57,914 bases of DNA from an uncultured Alphaproteobacteria bacterium (GCA_946481105.1 CAMLMM010000004.1:1-57914), one strand, 5' to 3'. Positions 20,517-29,257 are shown, counted from the stretch's first letter. Notes: generated by a model not told the origin, from the sequence alone. Translations and numbers: made by a program.

Positions 20517-21011
20517 ATGTTCTATATCTCTTTTTTTGTAGTCAACGTTTCTAAAAACGGCACATTTTTTGATTCTATAGTCAATTCGTTCGAGAACGAC
20601 GCATTGTTTCAGTACGCAGACATAGTAAATAGTAACCTGGAAGAAGCCATTCGTTCTGGTAAAAAGGAAGTGTACTTTCAGGATCTCTTGGCTGTTCAAT
20701 GGGATAAGGTTTGCTATATAACCTCCGGAGAGGCCTACATTATTGATAGTCAAGAAAATAGCTTAAGCAGGATTTTGGGGCATCAATATAGCGGCCTAAT
20801 ATCGGCAAACCGCTGTGAGCTAACATCCCACAATGACTTATTTTTTATCAGGAATAATCAGCTTGTTGCGATTATTCCGCTTGATAATTGTTCTATTCAA
20901 GTGCCGGTAAATCCTGCCCCTTGGTGTTTTTCCATCAATGCTGGTTTCACTGTTGAGAAGAGCGAGTATCCCTTTGGAGGACAAGAATATTTAACATTTT
21001 TTGACAAATAG
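20517..21011 (+). CDS. Unknown AT-rich gene, probable N-terminal frameshift
   Basis: The open frame encodes up to 164 residues with no recognised family; the segment GKKEVYFQDLLAVQWDKVCYITSGEAYIID looks like an ordinary folded domain. The base composition is much more AT-rich than its neighbours, suggesting transfer. In another frame an ATG at 20458 encodes MENRLGKYKLKLSGVFILFL and continues hydrophobic, a credible membrane anchor, but stops at 20539. Adding one T to the seven-T run at 20531-20537 fuses it cleanly to this frame (..ISLFFVVNVSKNG). So the native protein was probably about 185 residues with an N-terminal anchor, now broken, phase-variable or misread at the homopolymer. Confidence 0.55.
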   Translation: MFYISFFVVNVSKNGTFFDSIVNSFENDALFQYADIVNSNLEEAIRSGKKEVYFQDLLAVQWDKVCYITSGEAYIIDSQENSLSRILGHQYSGLISANRCELTSHNDLFFIRNNQLVAIIPLDNCSIQVPVNPAPWCFSINAGFTVEKSEYPFGGQEYLTFFDK

Positions 21012-21034
21012 GAGATCTGCAATCGTCATGGGCA

Positions 21035-21063
21035 TTGACGTTTGGGTAAATAGCATCAGATAA
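21035..21063 (+). promoter_or_regulatory. Candidate hmp promoter
   Basis: TTGACG (21035-21040), 17 bases and AGATAA (21058-21063), 36 bases before hmp. A short inverted repeat GCGA-TATTATT-TCGC (21067-21081) follows and might be an operator, but it does not match a nitric-oxide regulator site I know. Confidence 0.4.
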
Positions 21064-21098
21064 AGAGCGATATTATTTCGCGCTTAAGGAGTTTCGCC

Positions 21099-22319
21099 AT
21101 GCTCAGTGACCAGACCATCCAGATCGTAAAATCGACCGCCCCGGTCCTGCAAGAACATGGGGAAACGCTGACCAGGCATTTTTATAAGCGCATGTTCAAA
21201 CATAATCCCGAAGTTGCGCCATTTTTTAACCCGGCAAACCAGACTGCCGGCAAGCAGCAACGCGCTTTGGCGGGCGCTATCGCGGCCTATGCCGCTAATA
21301 TCGATAATCTGGAAGTGCTGGGCGGCGCGGTGGAGCTTATCGCACAGAAACATGCGTCGCTGATGATCAAGCCGGAGCATTATCCCATCGTTGGCGAAAA
21401 CCTTCTGGCCTCCATCAAGGAAGTCCTGGGGGATAGCGCCACTGATGAGGTTATCCATGCATGGGCGGAAGCCTATGGCTTTCTTGCAGATATCATGATT
21501 GGCCGAGAAAAACAGATTTATGAAGAAAATGCCAAAAAACCGGGAGGCTGGGAAGGGTTTAAAAATTTCAGGATCAGCCGCAAGGAAAAAGAAAGCAGCA
21601 ATATTACCTCCTTTTACCTGGTTAGTGCTGACGGGGCGCCGCTGCCTATGTTCAAGCCGGGGCAATATATTACGGTGCGCGCCGCAACACCGGACGGGCA
21701 AACGACCATGCGGAATTACAGCCTCTCTGATAAGCCGGGACAAGATCATTTTCGCATCAGCGTGAAACGCGAAGTCCCGCCAGAAGCAAATACGCCATCC
21801 GGATATGTTTCTAACTGGCTGCATGACCAGATTGAAGCAGGAAGCATCATTGAAATTGCCCCGCCCTGCGGGGAGTTCTTCCTTGACGTGACCGAAAAAC
21901 ATACGCGGCCCCTAGTCATGCTGGCGGCGGGAATTGGGATTACGCCGATCATGAGCATTCTGCTGACTGCGCTGGAGGCTATGCCTGGGCGCGATATTAT
22001 TTTTATTCACGCCTGCCTCAATGAAAGCGTTCAGGCCTTTAAGCCCGTCATTGACGCGCTGGAAAAGAAATATACCAACCTGAAAGCGCATCACCGTTAC
22101 AGCGAGGCCGGAATCCGCACCGGCAATGCCAGCACCGGGCTGATTACAGCAGAATTGATTGAATCGTTTTTGCCGGGCCGTGACGCGGATTATTATTTTT
22201 GCGGGCCGCAGCCTTTCATGGTCAATATTTACCGCGATCTGTTGAAATGGGGTATTCCTGCATCGCAGGTGCATTTCGAGTTCTTCGGGCCACGGCAAGA
22301 ATTAGAGAGAGCGGCGTAA
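21099..22319 (+). CDS. hmp: Flavohemoprotein (nitric oxide dioxygenase)
   Basis: A 406-residue enzyme that converts NO and O2 to nitrate using NAD(P)H. The globin domain has Tyr29 (HFYKRMF), Gln53 and proximal His85 (QKHASLMI) at the same numbers as in E. coli Hmp. The ferredoxin-reductase part follows: FAD-binding MRNYSLSD, NAD-binding GIGITPIMSILL and YFCGPQPFM. An AAGGAG site precedes the ATG. An FMN reductase gene starts 21 bases after its end, so a two-gene nitrosative/redox stress operon is likely. Confidence 0.97.
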   Translation: MLSDQTIQIVKSTAPVLQEHGETLTRHFYKRMFKHNPEVAPFFNPANQTAGKQQRALAGAIAAYAANIDNLEVLGGAVELIAQKHASLMIKPEHYPIVGENLLASIKEVLGDSATDEVIHAWAEAYGFLADIMIGREKQIYEENAKKPGGWEGFKNFRISRKEKESSNITSFYLVSADGAPLPMFKPGQYITVRAATPDGQTTMRNYSLSDKPGQDHFRISVKREVPPEANTPSGYVSNWLHDQIEAGSIIEIAPPCGEFFLDVTEKHTRPLVMLAAGIGITPIMSILLTALEAMPGRDIIFIHACLNESVQAFKPVIDALEKKYTNLKAHHRYSEAGIRTGNASTGLITAELIESFLPGRDADYYFCGPQPFMVNIYRDLLKWGIPASQVHFEFFGPRQELERAA

Positions 22320-22340
22320 CTGCAAAACAGGAGTCAGAAA

Positions 22341-22889
22341 ATGAGCCAGTATCAGATAGGTATTATCGCTGGAAGCTTGCGCAAGGAATCTTTAAATCGC
22401 AAGATGGGTGAGGCCATTACCAGGCTGGCCCTGTCCGATTTTACATTCAAGCATATCCAGATTGGTGATCTGCCGCTGTATAATCAGGATGACGATGCCC
22501 ACCAGTCTGAGTCGGTCTTGCGATTGAAAAGTGAAGTCACCTCTTGTCAGGGAATTATATTTGTAACCCCGGAATATAACCGTTCAATTCCGGGTGTGTT
22601 GAAGAACGCGATTGATCACGGCTCGCGTCCCTATGGTCAAAGCTGCTGGGCGGGGAAAGCCGCCGGTATCATGGGTGTGTCGCCCGGCGCGATGGGAACG
22701 GCTCTGGCGCAACAGCATTTACGCAATATTCTGGCCCATCTGGATGTGCCTACCATGGGGCAGCCGGAAGCTTTTGTGAAGGCATCGCCTGATTTATTCG
22801 ATGCAGAGGGCAATATCGGTGTTGCCAGCAAAGAATTTATTCAGAAATGGATGAACGCGTATGTGGCCTGGGTAAAGAAACACGTTTGA
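22341..22889 (+). CDS. NADPH-dependent FMN reductase family protein
   Basis: A 182-residue flavodoxin-like protein beginning with IGIIAGSLRKESLNRKMGEA, the phosphate-binding loop of the NADPH:FMN/azo reductase family, followed by the family signature TPEYNRSIPGVLKNAIDH and GVSPGAMGTALAQQHLRN. It would reduce free FMN or quinones in the cytoplasm. It directly follows hmp with a CAGGAG site. Confidence 0.92.
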   Translation: MSQYQIGIIAGSLRKESLNRKMGEAITRLALSDFTFKHIQIGDLPLYNQDDDAHQSESVLRLKSEVTSCQGIIFVTPEYNRSIPGVLKNAIDHGSRPYGQSCWAGKAAGIMGVSPGAMGTALAQQHLRNILAHLDVPTMGQPEAFVKASPDLFDAEGNIGVASKEFIQKWMNAYVAWVKKHV

Positions 22890-23054
22890 AGCCGATATCG
22901 AGATTGAGATTTGAGCATGGCTGCCATACCAATTTTCATGGTCATGTCTTTGTAAAAAATTGTTCCATTAAAACTTTCAGAATAAACAAAATAATTGGTG
23001 AAACTTCATCGCCGATTTCTGGTTGGTCTGGCATAGCATGAAAGGAGAAAAATC

Positions 23055-23192
23055 ATGGCTAACAATAATCCAAATCAACAAAACGAACAGTTTGACGCAA
23101 ACAAATCCAATCAGAAAGATAAGCAGAACCAACAAGGTCAGCAAAATCAATCTGACAAATCACGTCAACAAAACCAAAGCAATCGCGTCTAA
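23055..23192 (+). CDS. Gln/Asn-rich micro-protein (45 aa)
   Basis: A 45-residue ORF starting MANNNPNQQNEQFDANKSNQ and ending ..QSNRV. More than half of its residues are Gln or Asn, and the rest are mostly charged or small. A strong AAAGGAG site lies seven bases upstream and a rho-independent terminator follows 25 bases after the stop, so it is a complete small transcription unit. No hydrophobic core is present; it should be disordered and soluble. I do not recognise a function. Confidence 0.75.
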   Translation: MANNNPNQQNEQFDANKSNQKDKQNQQGQQNQSDKSRQQNQSNRV

Positions 23193-23216
23193 TCCCTGGA
23201 TGCGATTATTTTATAA

Positions 23217-23241
23217 GCGGGGCCGTTTCGGCCTCGTTTTT
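23217..23241 (+). terminator. Terminator after the Gln/Asn-rich gene
   Basis: A 9-bp stem GCGGGGCCG/CGGCCTCGT with a TTT loop, followed by a T-run. Two G-U pairs are present. Confidence 0.85.
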
Positions 23242-23332
23242 GTTGACTGATTTTCAATTGCCGGGGGAATTGTTTTGTAAAATCGTATGTTTATATATGG
23301 CTGTGGGTTACTATGTTGATATGGCGTCGAAA

Positions 23333-24397
23333 ATGAGTGTTAGTTCACATTTCCGAAAATCCGGCCAGCTTATGCTGGCTGGCCTTGTTTTGTCCGTGAG
23401 CATGCCAGTTGGAGATGCCTTGGCAGCGGACCCGGTGCAGACTGGCATATCCACCATTCAACGCAACCCCTATAAAAATTATTTCAGCCTGTCTTACGAG
23501 AATGATCTGGTCGGTGGGGGATCGGATCAGTTTTATACGAGCGGGGTTCAGGCCAGTTATTTTAATGTCAGCAGACGTCCGCCAGGTTTTGTCAAGCGCC
23601 TGGCCGATTCTTGGCTAGGGTTTGAAGTCGGGCAGGCGACCGGAGTGTCTTATACGATTGGTCAGAAAATTTTTACTCCGGAGAATATTAAAACCGCCGC
23701 TGCTCAACCGGGTGACCGTCCCTGGGCTGGCTGGCTGTATGGGTCCGTTGGGTTGACTAATGTCTATTCCACTCATGTCGATCAGTTTGGTTTGGCGCTG
23801 GGGGTGGTGGGGCCGCCTTCCATGGCGGAGCACACGCAGAAATTCGTTCACCGGAACATCACCGGGTCACCAAAACCGCAAGGCTGGGATAACCAGTTGC
23901 ATACGGAACCGGGGCTGATTTTATCCTGGGACAGGCGCTGGCCGGTGGTCGTGGCGGCTGATATCGGCGGGTTCCGTTTTCAGGCGGAGCCGAATGTCAG
24001 CGTCGCGCTGGGGAATATCAATACCTATGCCGGGGTAGGTGGTACGGTAACATTCGGGCCAAATCAGAAGCAGTTGCAGGATACGCCGCCCCGCCTGCCG
24101 CCATCCATGCCGGGGACAGGCTATTTCGATACGCCGTCGGGCAAGGACTGGGACTGGTATTTATTTGCCGGGGTCAATGCCCGCGCCGTGGCGCGGGATA
24201 TTTTCCTGGATGGAAATACATTCCGTGACAGCGCCTCGGTTGATAAAAACCATCTCGTGGCCGACGCGAATGCGGGCTTGGCGGTGACCTATGGCGAAAC
24301 ACGGCTGGCCTATACGCTGGTTTACCGTACCCGTGAATTTGAAGGACAAGATGATCCGACGCTTTTCGGGTCGCTGTCACTGACAAGGCGGTTTTAG
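23333..24397 (+). CDS. lpxR: Lipid A deacylase, LpxR family
   Basis: An outer-membrane beta-barrel of about 354 residues that removes 3'-acyloxyacyl chains from lipid A in known members, altering recognition by host receptors. The start at 23333 gives a clear signal peptide (SGQLMLAGLVLSVSMPVGDALA). The mature part opens NYFSLSYENDLVGGGSDQFYTSG, the characteristic LpxR N-terminal active-site region with an Asn/Asp pair, and contains DRPWAGWLYGSVG and ends ..[11 protein letters not shown] with a terminal Phe, as in outer-membrane barrels. Starts at 23240, 23297 or 23321 are possible; none has a strong ribosome-binding site. It converges on the polymerase gene with two bases between stops. Confidence 0.88.
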   Translation: MSVSSHFRKSGQLMLAGLVLSVSMPVGDALAADPVQTGISTIQRNPYKNYFSLSYENDLVGGGSDQFYTSGVQASYFNVSRRPPGFVKRLADSWLGFEVGQATGVSYTIGQKIFTPENIKTAAAQPGDRPWAGWLYGSVGLTNVYSTHVDQFGLALGVVGPPSMAEHTQKFVHRNITGSPKPQGWDNQLHTEPGLILSWDRRWPVVVAADIGGFRFQAEPNVSVALGNINTYAGVGGTVTFGPNQKQLQDTPPRLPPSMPGTGYFDTPSGKDWDWYLFAGVNARAVARDIFLDGNTFRDSASVDKNHLVADANAGLAVTYGETRLAYTLVYRTREFEGQDDPTLFGSLSLTRRF

Positions 24398-24399
24398 AT

Positions 24400-25713
24400 T
24401 TACTCATGAAACTCCGCCATATCGGGAATGCGGTTGAACGCAATCTTGGTGCCGACATAGCCAGCTTGAGTGCGGGGTGATACGCCGAGGCGTATGGACT
24501 CGGCCCCGTATTTTTCATTAATTTTGTCCATCATGGCCGAGATAGCATCGTTTCGGTTTTGCAGTTTGCGAAAGGAATCGGAGGATTGGTCAAACAGGTC
24601 AGGCGTGATGTCGCCTGTTTCACACAGGCCATGAAATGTAACCGATATCTTTTTGATTTTCCACGGTTTCATTTGAGTCATCATGGCGGCCCATAATTGT
24701 TCCATCGCCTGCAGGAAGGTGAAATTATCCTGTGAGGGGGAGATGGTGACGCCCGCCGAAAAACGCTCGCCATCGTGACCGCCGCTTCGCACGCTCAAGT
24801 CAAAATGGGTGGCATGCATATTCATGCGGCGCAGGCGGCTGGCGGCTTTGATGGTCAGGCGGCGGCAGACAAGACGCGCGGATTCTGGCCCACGCAGTTC
24901 GGGGTCCAGGATGCGCGAATGGCCAATCATGCTGTGCTTGGTTTGCTGGTCGGGTATGTCGAAGCCATGCAGGCGGTACCAGAAACGCTCGCCTTCCACG
25001 CTGCCCCAGACGGCACGTGCCTGTTTCGGCGAGAGGTGATAAAGCTGATGGGTGGATCGAATACCGGCTTTATGCAGCCGGGCTTCCATGCCGGTATTTA
25101 TGCAGGTGAGGTCAGTTAATTTTAAGTCGAATAAGCGTGCTGGATAATTTTCTTCATCTAAAATCACAAGTCCATCCGGCTTCATCATGTCGGTAGCGAC
25201 CTTGGCCAGATAGCCATTCGGGGCGATACCGATGGAGCAGCGGATAAATTCACCGACATTTTCAGCCAGACCGGATTTGATCCGCCGGGCGACGCCGATG
25301 GCAGCCTCGCGGTTCTGTTTATTAGGCGGCAGGCGGCTGGACAGTTCATCAATCGACCAGACTTTGTTGATAGGGGTGTGGCGCACAACTTCAGCCAGGA
25401 TCTTATGGTGATAGGCGACGTAAAGGTCGTGATGGGCTGGAATACAGATAAGGTCAGGGCATAGTTTCTTGGCGTCATATATGCGTGTGCCGGTACGAAT
25501 GCCAAATTTCTTGGCTTCGTAGGATGCGGCGATGGCGCAGGTGGAATCCGTGGGGGTGGGAACCACGGCGATGGGCTTCCCGCGCAGGCGGGGGTTCTCC
25601 TGTTGTTCTACACTGGCAAAATAGCTGTTCAGGTCCATAAACAGCCATTTGTAAGGTGTTGTGGTTGATAAGGGCGATGGTGGTAACAGATTTTTTGAAA
25701 TGGGGTCTTGCAT
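24400..25713 (-). CDS. Y-family (translesion) DNA polymerase
   Basis: A 437-residue protein with the Y-family palm opening KWLFMDLNSYFASVEQQENP, GKPIAVVPTPTDSTCAIAAS, the catalytic SIDELSS (SIDE motif) and CSIGIAPNGYLAKVATDM. It resembles DinB/UmuC-type polymerases that bypass lesions with low fidelity. I start it at 25713, where AGGGAAC precedes the ATG, rather than at 25752, because the LexA box at 25736-25750 would otherwise lie in the coding sequence. SOS control by that box fits the family's role. Whether it is DinB or a separate alphaproteobacterial clade I cannot decide. Confidence 0.92.
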   Translation of the reverse strand: MQDPISKNLLPPSPLSTTTPYKWLFMDLNSYFASVEQQENPRLRGKPIAVVPTPTDSTCAIAASYEAKKFGIRTGTRIYDAKKLCPDLICIPAHHDLYVAYHHKILAEVVRHTPINKVWSIDELSSRLPPNKQNREAAIGVARRIKSGLAENVGEFIRCSIGIAPNGYLAKVATDMMKPDGLVILDEENYPARLFDLKLTDLTCINTGMEARLHKAGIRSTHQLYHLSPKQARAVWGSVEGERFWYRLHGFDIPDQQTKHSMIGHSRILDPELRGPESARLVCRRLTIKAASRLRRMNMHATHFDLSVRSGGHDGERFSAGVTISPSQDNFTFLQAMEQLWAAMMTQMKPWKIKKISVTFHGLCETGDITPDLFDQSSDSFRKLQNRNDAISAMMDKINEKYGAESIRLGVSPRTQAGYVGTKIAFNRIPDMAEFHE

Positions 25714-25735
25714 TCGTTCCCTTTGTGTTCTATAA

Positions 25736-25750
25736 GAACAAACATAGAAC
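25736..25750. promoter_or_regulatory. LexA (SOS) box, GAAC-N7-GAAC
   Basis: GAACAAACATAGAAC, which is GTTC-N7-GTTC on the minus strand, the known direct-repeat LexA site of alphaproteobacteria. It lies 23 bases before the Y-family polymerase start and 36 bases before a divergent micro-ORF, so it may control both. Confidence 0.85.
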
Positions 25751-25786
25751 ATTTAATCACCATCATACAAGAGAAAAGAGGCCATT

Positions 25787-25879
25787 ATGTTTGACTTTCG
25801 TCTGCGCTATACGTTCCCCGCTTCCCTGACCACTTTCGTCATCTTGTTTTATGGTTATTATGAGGCATGGACGCAATAA
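25787..25879 (+). CDS. 30-aa membrane micro-protein, likely SOS-linked
   Basis: The ORF encodes MFDFRLRYTFPASLTTFVIL followed by FYGYYEAWTQ: a short basic start and one hydrophobic, aromatic-rich segment able to span the membrane. An AAGAGG ribosome-binding site sits six bases upstream. The LexA box is 36 bases before the ATG, shared with the divergent Y-family polymerase. SOS-induced membrane micro-proteins are known: Caulobacter SidA (29 aa) blocks cell division and E. coli TisB (29 aa) depolarises the membrane. Similarity here is by size, topology and regulation only. Its stop overlaps the start of a second micro-ORF. Confidence 0.6.
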   Translation: MFDFRLRYTFPASLTTFVILFYGYYEAWTQ

Positions 25880-25944
25880 TGCGCACGCGTCTTTTTCGCC
25901 GCCATCGCTGGGTTAAAAGATGGTGTGTATTGTTTGGGTTTTAA
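25879..25944 (+). CDS. 21-aa Arg-rich micro-ORF
   Basis: It starts in the stop codon of the 30-aa ORF (TAATG) and encodes MRTRLFRRHRWVKRWCVLFG plus Phe. Eight of 21 residues are basic, and the end is hydrophobic. It stops one base before the opposing nudC stop, so it exactly fills the gap. Translation is unproven; the overlap with the upstream ORF is the main argument for coding. Confidence 0.4.
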   Translation: MRTRLFRRHRWVKRWCVLFGF

Positions 25945-25945
25945 A

Positions 25946-26791
25946 TCAGGAGTCGAGGGCGGCGTCGGCGCGCATAGCCGCCACGACATCCGTAATCAGG
26001 CGATGCGAAATACTCGCCGGAAATGGCAGAAGCGGCAGGGCATCGATATCGAACCATTGCGCGTCTTCAATCTCTATCCCGTCCACGACAATATCTCCAC
26101 TTTCATAGTCGGCGACAAAAGCCAGCATCAGGGAATGTGGAAAAGGCCAGGACTGACTGCCGAAATACATCACACTACTAACTTTTACCCCGACTTCTTC
26201 AAATATCTCGCGGTGGATTGTTTCTTCCACTGTTTCGCCGGGTTCCACAAAACCGGCCAGGGCGCTGTATACACCCGGGCGAAAATGCGGTGACCGGGCG
26301 AGGAGTATTTGACGTTCACGGCGTATCAATACCATCATAGCCGGCGAGAGGCGCGGATAGGCTAAAGCTTCGCAGGCCGGACATTTGGCAACATGTTCCT
26401 CTGGCGGGAAATCATTTGCCGTGCCGCAGCGCCCGCAAAAAAGACTCGATTTTTTCCATTCCAGTAATTGTAAGGCCCGGCAGGCGATCCGCATCAGGGC
26501 GTGATCCAGATGGCCGTGGCATTCCCGCAGTGGCATAAATGCTAAACCGTCCGGTGGAGTCAGGTCGGTTGCCCTGGTTACATCAACAGTCAGGCAAGGA
26601 ATATTTTTATAATTTCCGACACATAAATATTCATGGTGGGACGCGGTAAGAATTGGACTGGATGACGGGAGAAAATGCTGATCGCCATCCACGCGCACCA
26701 GCAATGCGCTGTCCTTAAAGATAAACCATGAAGCATGGCCATTGGCATCAACCATCGCTGTGGTTGTCAGGGTAAAGTCGGGTGAAAGCAT
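25946..26791 (-). CDS. nudC: NADH pyrophosphatase NudC (Nudix)
   Basis: A 281-residue hydrolase that splits NAD(H) and, in known members, removes NAD caps from RNA. The zinc ribbon CGRCGTAN plus CPACEALAYPR, the Nudix box GFVEPGETVEETIHREIFEE and the NudC-specific SQSWPFPHSLM (usually SQPWPFP) are all present. It follows mntH on the same strand with a 40-base gap and converges on the SOS micro-ORFs. Confidence 0.95.
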   Translation of the reverse strand: MLSPDFTLTTTAMVDANGHASWFIFKDSALLVRVDGDQHFLPSSSPILTASHHEYLCVGNYKNIPCLTVDVTRATDLTPPDGLAFMPLRECHGHLDHALMRIACRALQLLEWKKSSLFCGRCGTANDFPPEEHVAKCPACEALAYPRLSPAMMVLIRRERQILLARSPHFRPGVYSALAGFVEPGETVEETIHREIFEEVGVKVSSVMYFGSQSWPFPHSLMLAFVADYESGDIVVDGIEIEDAQWFDIDALPLLPFPASISHRLITDVVAAMRADAALDS

Positions 26792-26831
26792 GTCCCGACT
26801 TTATCACATGACTGGCTGATATCAACATCCC

Positions 26832-28157
26832 CTATATTGAGGTAGCCACATCCCACAGCATTTTTGTATTAAGCACGATCAAGATGGTTGCGATAATGGC
26901 GCAAATGGCGGTCAGCCATACAGGAGCGCGGAAATCACCCATTTTGGCTTTATCACGCGTAAACATAACCAGTGGGACAACTGCAAATGGCAGCTGGAGG
27001 CTCAAAATTACTTGCGACAATATCAGGAGCTTAGTTGTGCCTTCCTGTCCGTACATGACCGTTACAATCATGGCGGGGACGATAGCGATACCGCGCGTAA
27101 TCAGGCGGCGCAGCCACGGCGCCAGACGGATATTGATAAAGCCTTCCATGACAATCTGACCCGACAATGTAGCGGTAACGGTCGAATTCAATCCGCAGCA
27201 GAGGAGAGCAATAGCAAAAAGCGGCGCGGCGATAGCAACGCCAACCAGAGGTGATATCAGGCTGTGTGCCTCGGTCAAGTCGGCGACTTGGCTATTGCCG
27301 GACTCATGAAAGGCGGCAGCAGCCAGAATAAGAATCGAGGCATTCACCATCAGCGCCAGCATCAGGGCAATTGTTGAGTCAACAGTTGCCAGTTTGATAG
27401 CCGATTTTTTGCTGTCCTTATCAGGTGCGATAGCACGAGTCTGTACGATGGACGAGTGCAGATACAGATTATGCGGCATGACGGTCGCGCCGATAATGCC
27501 AAGCGCGATATACAGCATTTCTGGATTTGTGACTATGGAAGGCGAGGGTATAAAGCCGGCGGCAACACCGCTGATATCAGGCTGCGCAATGAACATCTGC
27601 ACGGCAAAACAGCCAAAAATAACGACCAGCAGGGTTATAATAAAAGCTTCGACCCAGCGAAATCCGAGGCGTTGCAGCGCCAGCACCAGAAAGACGTCAA
27701 ACCCGGTGATTAATACACCCCATTCCAACGGAATATTAAACAGGAGGTATAGGCCAATGGCGGTGCCGATAACTTCCGCCAGATCGGTGGCGCAGATGGC
27801 AAGTTCAGCGAGAACCCATAGCCCAAAAGAAACTGGTTTGGAGAAACTGTCACGGCAGGCCTGCGCCAGGTCACGTCCGGTGGCAACGCCGAGGCGAGCG
27901 CAGAGTGATTGCAGCAGGATCGCCATGATATTGGATATCAGGCACACTGAAAGCAGGGTGTAACCAAATTGGGCCCCACCGGCCAGAGCTGTTGCCCAGT
28001 TGCCCGGGTCCATATAACCGACTGCCACCAGATAGCCGGGGCCGAGGAAAGAAATGAATTTGCGCCAGGCGCTGACTCCTTTGTAAACGGGAATAGTCCC
28101 ATTAACTTCGGGCAGGCTTTTTTCAGTCAGGGCGGCGGCCATAGCGTGTGGTGTCAT
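26832..28157 (-). CDS. mntH: Nramp-type Mn2+/Fe2+ transporter MntH
   Basis: A 441-residue, 11-helix importer of manganese driven by protons. The metal-binding motif [17 protein letters not shown] is in the first helix and [10 protein letters not shown] in the sixth, with [15 protein letters not shown] between. It is divergent from mntR, with an AT-rich control region between them. Length is normal. Confidence 0.96.
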   Translation of the reverse strand: MTPHAMAAALTEKSLPEVNGTIPVYKGVSAWRKFISFLGPGYLVAVGYMDPGNWATALAGGAQFGYTLLSVCLISNIMAILLQSLCARLGVATGRDLAQACRDSFSKPVSFGLWVLAELAICATDLAEVIGTAIGLYLLFNIPLEWGVLITGFDVFLVLALQRLGFRWVEAFIITLLVVIFGCFAVQMFIAQPDISGVAAGFIPSPSIVTNPEMLYIALGIIGATVMPHNLYLHSSIVQTRAIAPDKDSKKSAIKLATVDSTIALMLALMVNASILILAAAAFHESGNSQVADLTEAHSLISPLVGVAIAAPLFAIALLCCGLNSTVTATLSGQIVMEGFINIRLAPWLRRLITRGIAIVPAMIVTVMYGQEGTTKLLILSQVILSLQLPFAVVPLVMFTRDKAKMGDFRAPVWLTAICAIIATILIVLNTKMLWDVATSI

Positions 28158-28173
28158 TTTACATTTCCTTTAT

Positions 28174-28188
28174 AGTTTATATTATACT
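28174..28188. promoter_or_regulatory. Candidate MntR operator
   Basis: AGTTTATATTATACT is an imperfect dyad just upstream of mntH in the 91-base gap shared with mntR. AT-rich dyads in this position are typical of DtxR/MntR sites, but the sequence does not match a fixed consensus. Confidence 0.35.
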
Positions 28189-28248
28189 CAAAAATGTAGC
28201 CAAGGCAACAAATTTGACAAGTGAAGCTGAAAACTTCAGAATGCAGGC

Positions 28249-28695
28249 ATGAAAGCACCAGCCAGCGCCAAGCCCAAACCTGAAAATTCCGGACGGTCGG
28301 AGGCTTTCGAGCATGTCCGTAAGGCCCATCAGATGGAAACGGCAGAAGACTATGTAGAGCTTATCGCCGACCTGATTGCTGAACGGGGCGAAGCCCGGGT
28401 AGTTGACCTGGCTGAGGGGTTTGGCGTCTCCCATGCCACGGTGAACAAAATTATCCTGCGCCTGAACAAGGAAGGTTTTGTAACCAATCGCCCTTACCGG
28501 TCATTATTCCTGACGGCTGAGGGCGAAAAACTGGCGAAAGCCTGTAAGGAGCGGCATGATATCGTCTATCGTTTTTTGCTGTCTTTGGGTATCGACGAGC
28601 GCACGGCCAATCTGGATGCCGAAGGTGTCGAGCATCATGTCAGTGAGAAAACACTGACTGCATTTAAGAAGGCTTTGAAAAAAAGCGCCGTTTGA
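28249..28695 (+). CDS. mntR: Manganese-responsive regulator MntR (DtxR family)
   Basis: A 148-residue protein with an N-terminal winged helix-turn-helix (DYVELIADLIAERGEARVVD, then LAEGFGVSHATVNKIILRL) and a metal-binding dimer domain (HDIVYRFLLSLGIDER, then LDAEGVEHHVSEKTL). It should repress mntH when Mn2+ is sufficient. It lies divergent from mntH, the classic arrangement. Its 3' end overlaps the convergent DedA-family gene by 32 bases. Confidence 0.93.
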   Translation: MKAPASAKPKPENSGRSEAFEHVRKAHQMETAEDYVELIADLIAERGEARVVDLAEGFGVSHATVNKIILRLNKEGFVTNRPYRSLFLTAEGEKLAKACKERHDIVYRFLLSLGIDERTANLDAEGVEHHVSEKTLTAFKKALKKSAV

Positions 28696-29257
28696 TCGCC
28701 GGGGCCGCAACAATCAGTATAATCACACCGATAGCGGGCAGCAGATAATCATCAATGCTTCCATCGGGCAGGGCGGAACCAATTGCGTATCCGGCCAATG
28801 GAATCCCAACGGCCCATAACAGCGCTCCGACTGCGGAATAGATGACAAATAAAGGATAATTCATCCGGGTCATGCCGGCGATAAATGGAACCAGAGTACG
28901 CGCAAAATGGATAAAACGCGCGATGACCACGGTGAAGGGGCCGTATTTCTCGAAGAAGGTGCCGCATTTGGCCACGTGTTCTTCCTTGATGAATTTCTTG
29001 CCGTAACGCGTGGTCATGATCCACGGGCCCCAGCGTTTCCCGATTTCATAGCCGACCAAATTACCCAGAAAGGCCATGATGAAACAGCCGGGCAGCATGA
29101 TCCAGAGATTAAATACATCCTGACCCGCCAGAATGCCGATAGGGAATAACAAGCTATCTCCCGGCAGGAAAATCCCAAACAGGAATGCGCCTTCGCAGAA
29201 AAGCGCGGTCCATACACCCAGATAACCAATAGTTTGCAGTATTGAAATCATATCCAT
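28664..29257 (-). CDS. DedA-family membrane protein
   Basis: A 197-residue inner-membrane protein with the DedA features LFCEGAFLFGIFLPGDSLLF, GNLVGYEIGKRWG and RFIHFARTLVPFIAGMTRM. DedA proteins include flippases for undecaprenyl phosphate or phospholipids; the cargo of this one is unknown. Length is typical. Its last 32 bases overlap mntR on the other strand. Confidence 0.92.
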   Translation of the reverse strand: MDMISILQTIGYLGVWTALFCEGAFLFGIFLPGDSLLFPIGILAGQDVFNLWIMLPGCFIMAFLGNLVGYEIGKRWGPWIMTTRYGKKFIKEEHVAKCGTFFEKYGPFTVVIARFIHFARTLVPFIAGMTRMNYPLFVIYSAVGALLWAVGIPLAGYAIGSALPDGSIDDYLLPAIGVIILIVAAPAIKRRFFSKPS

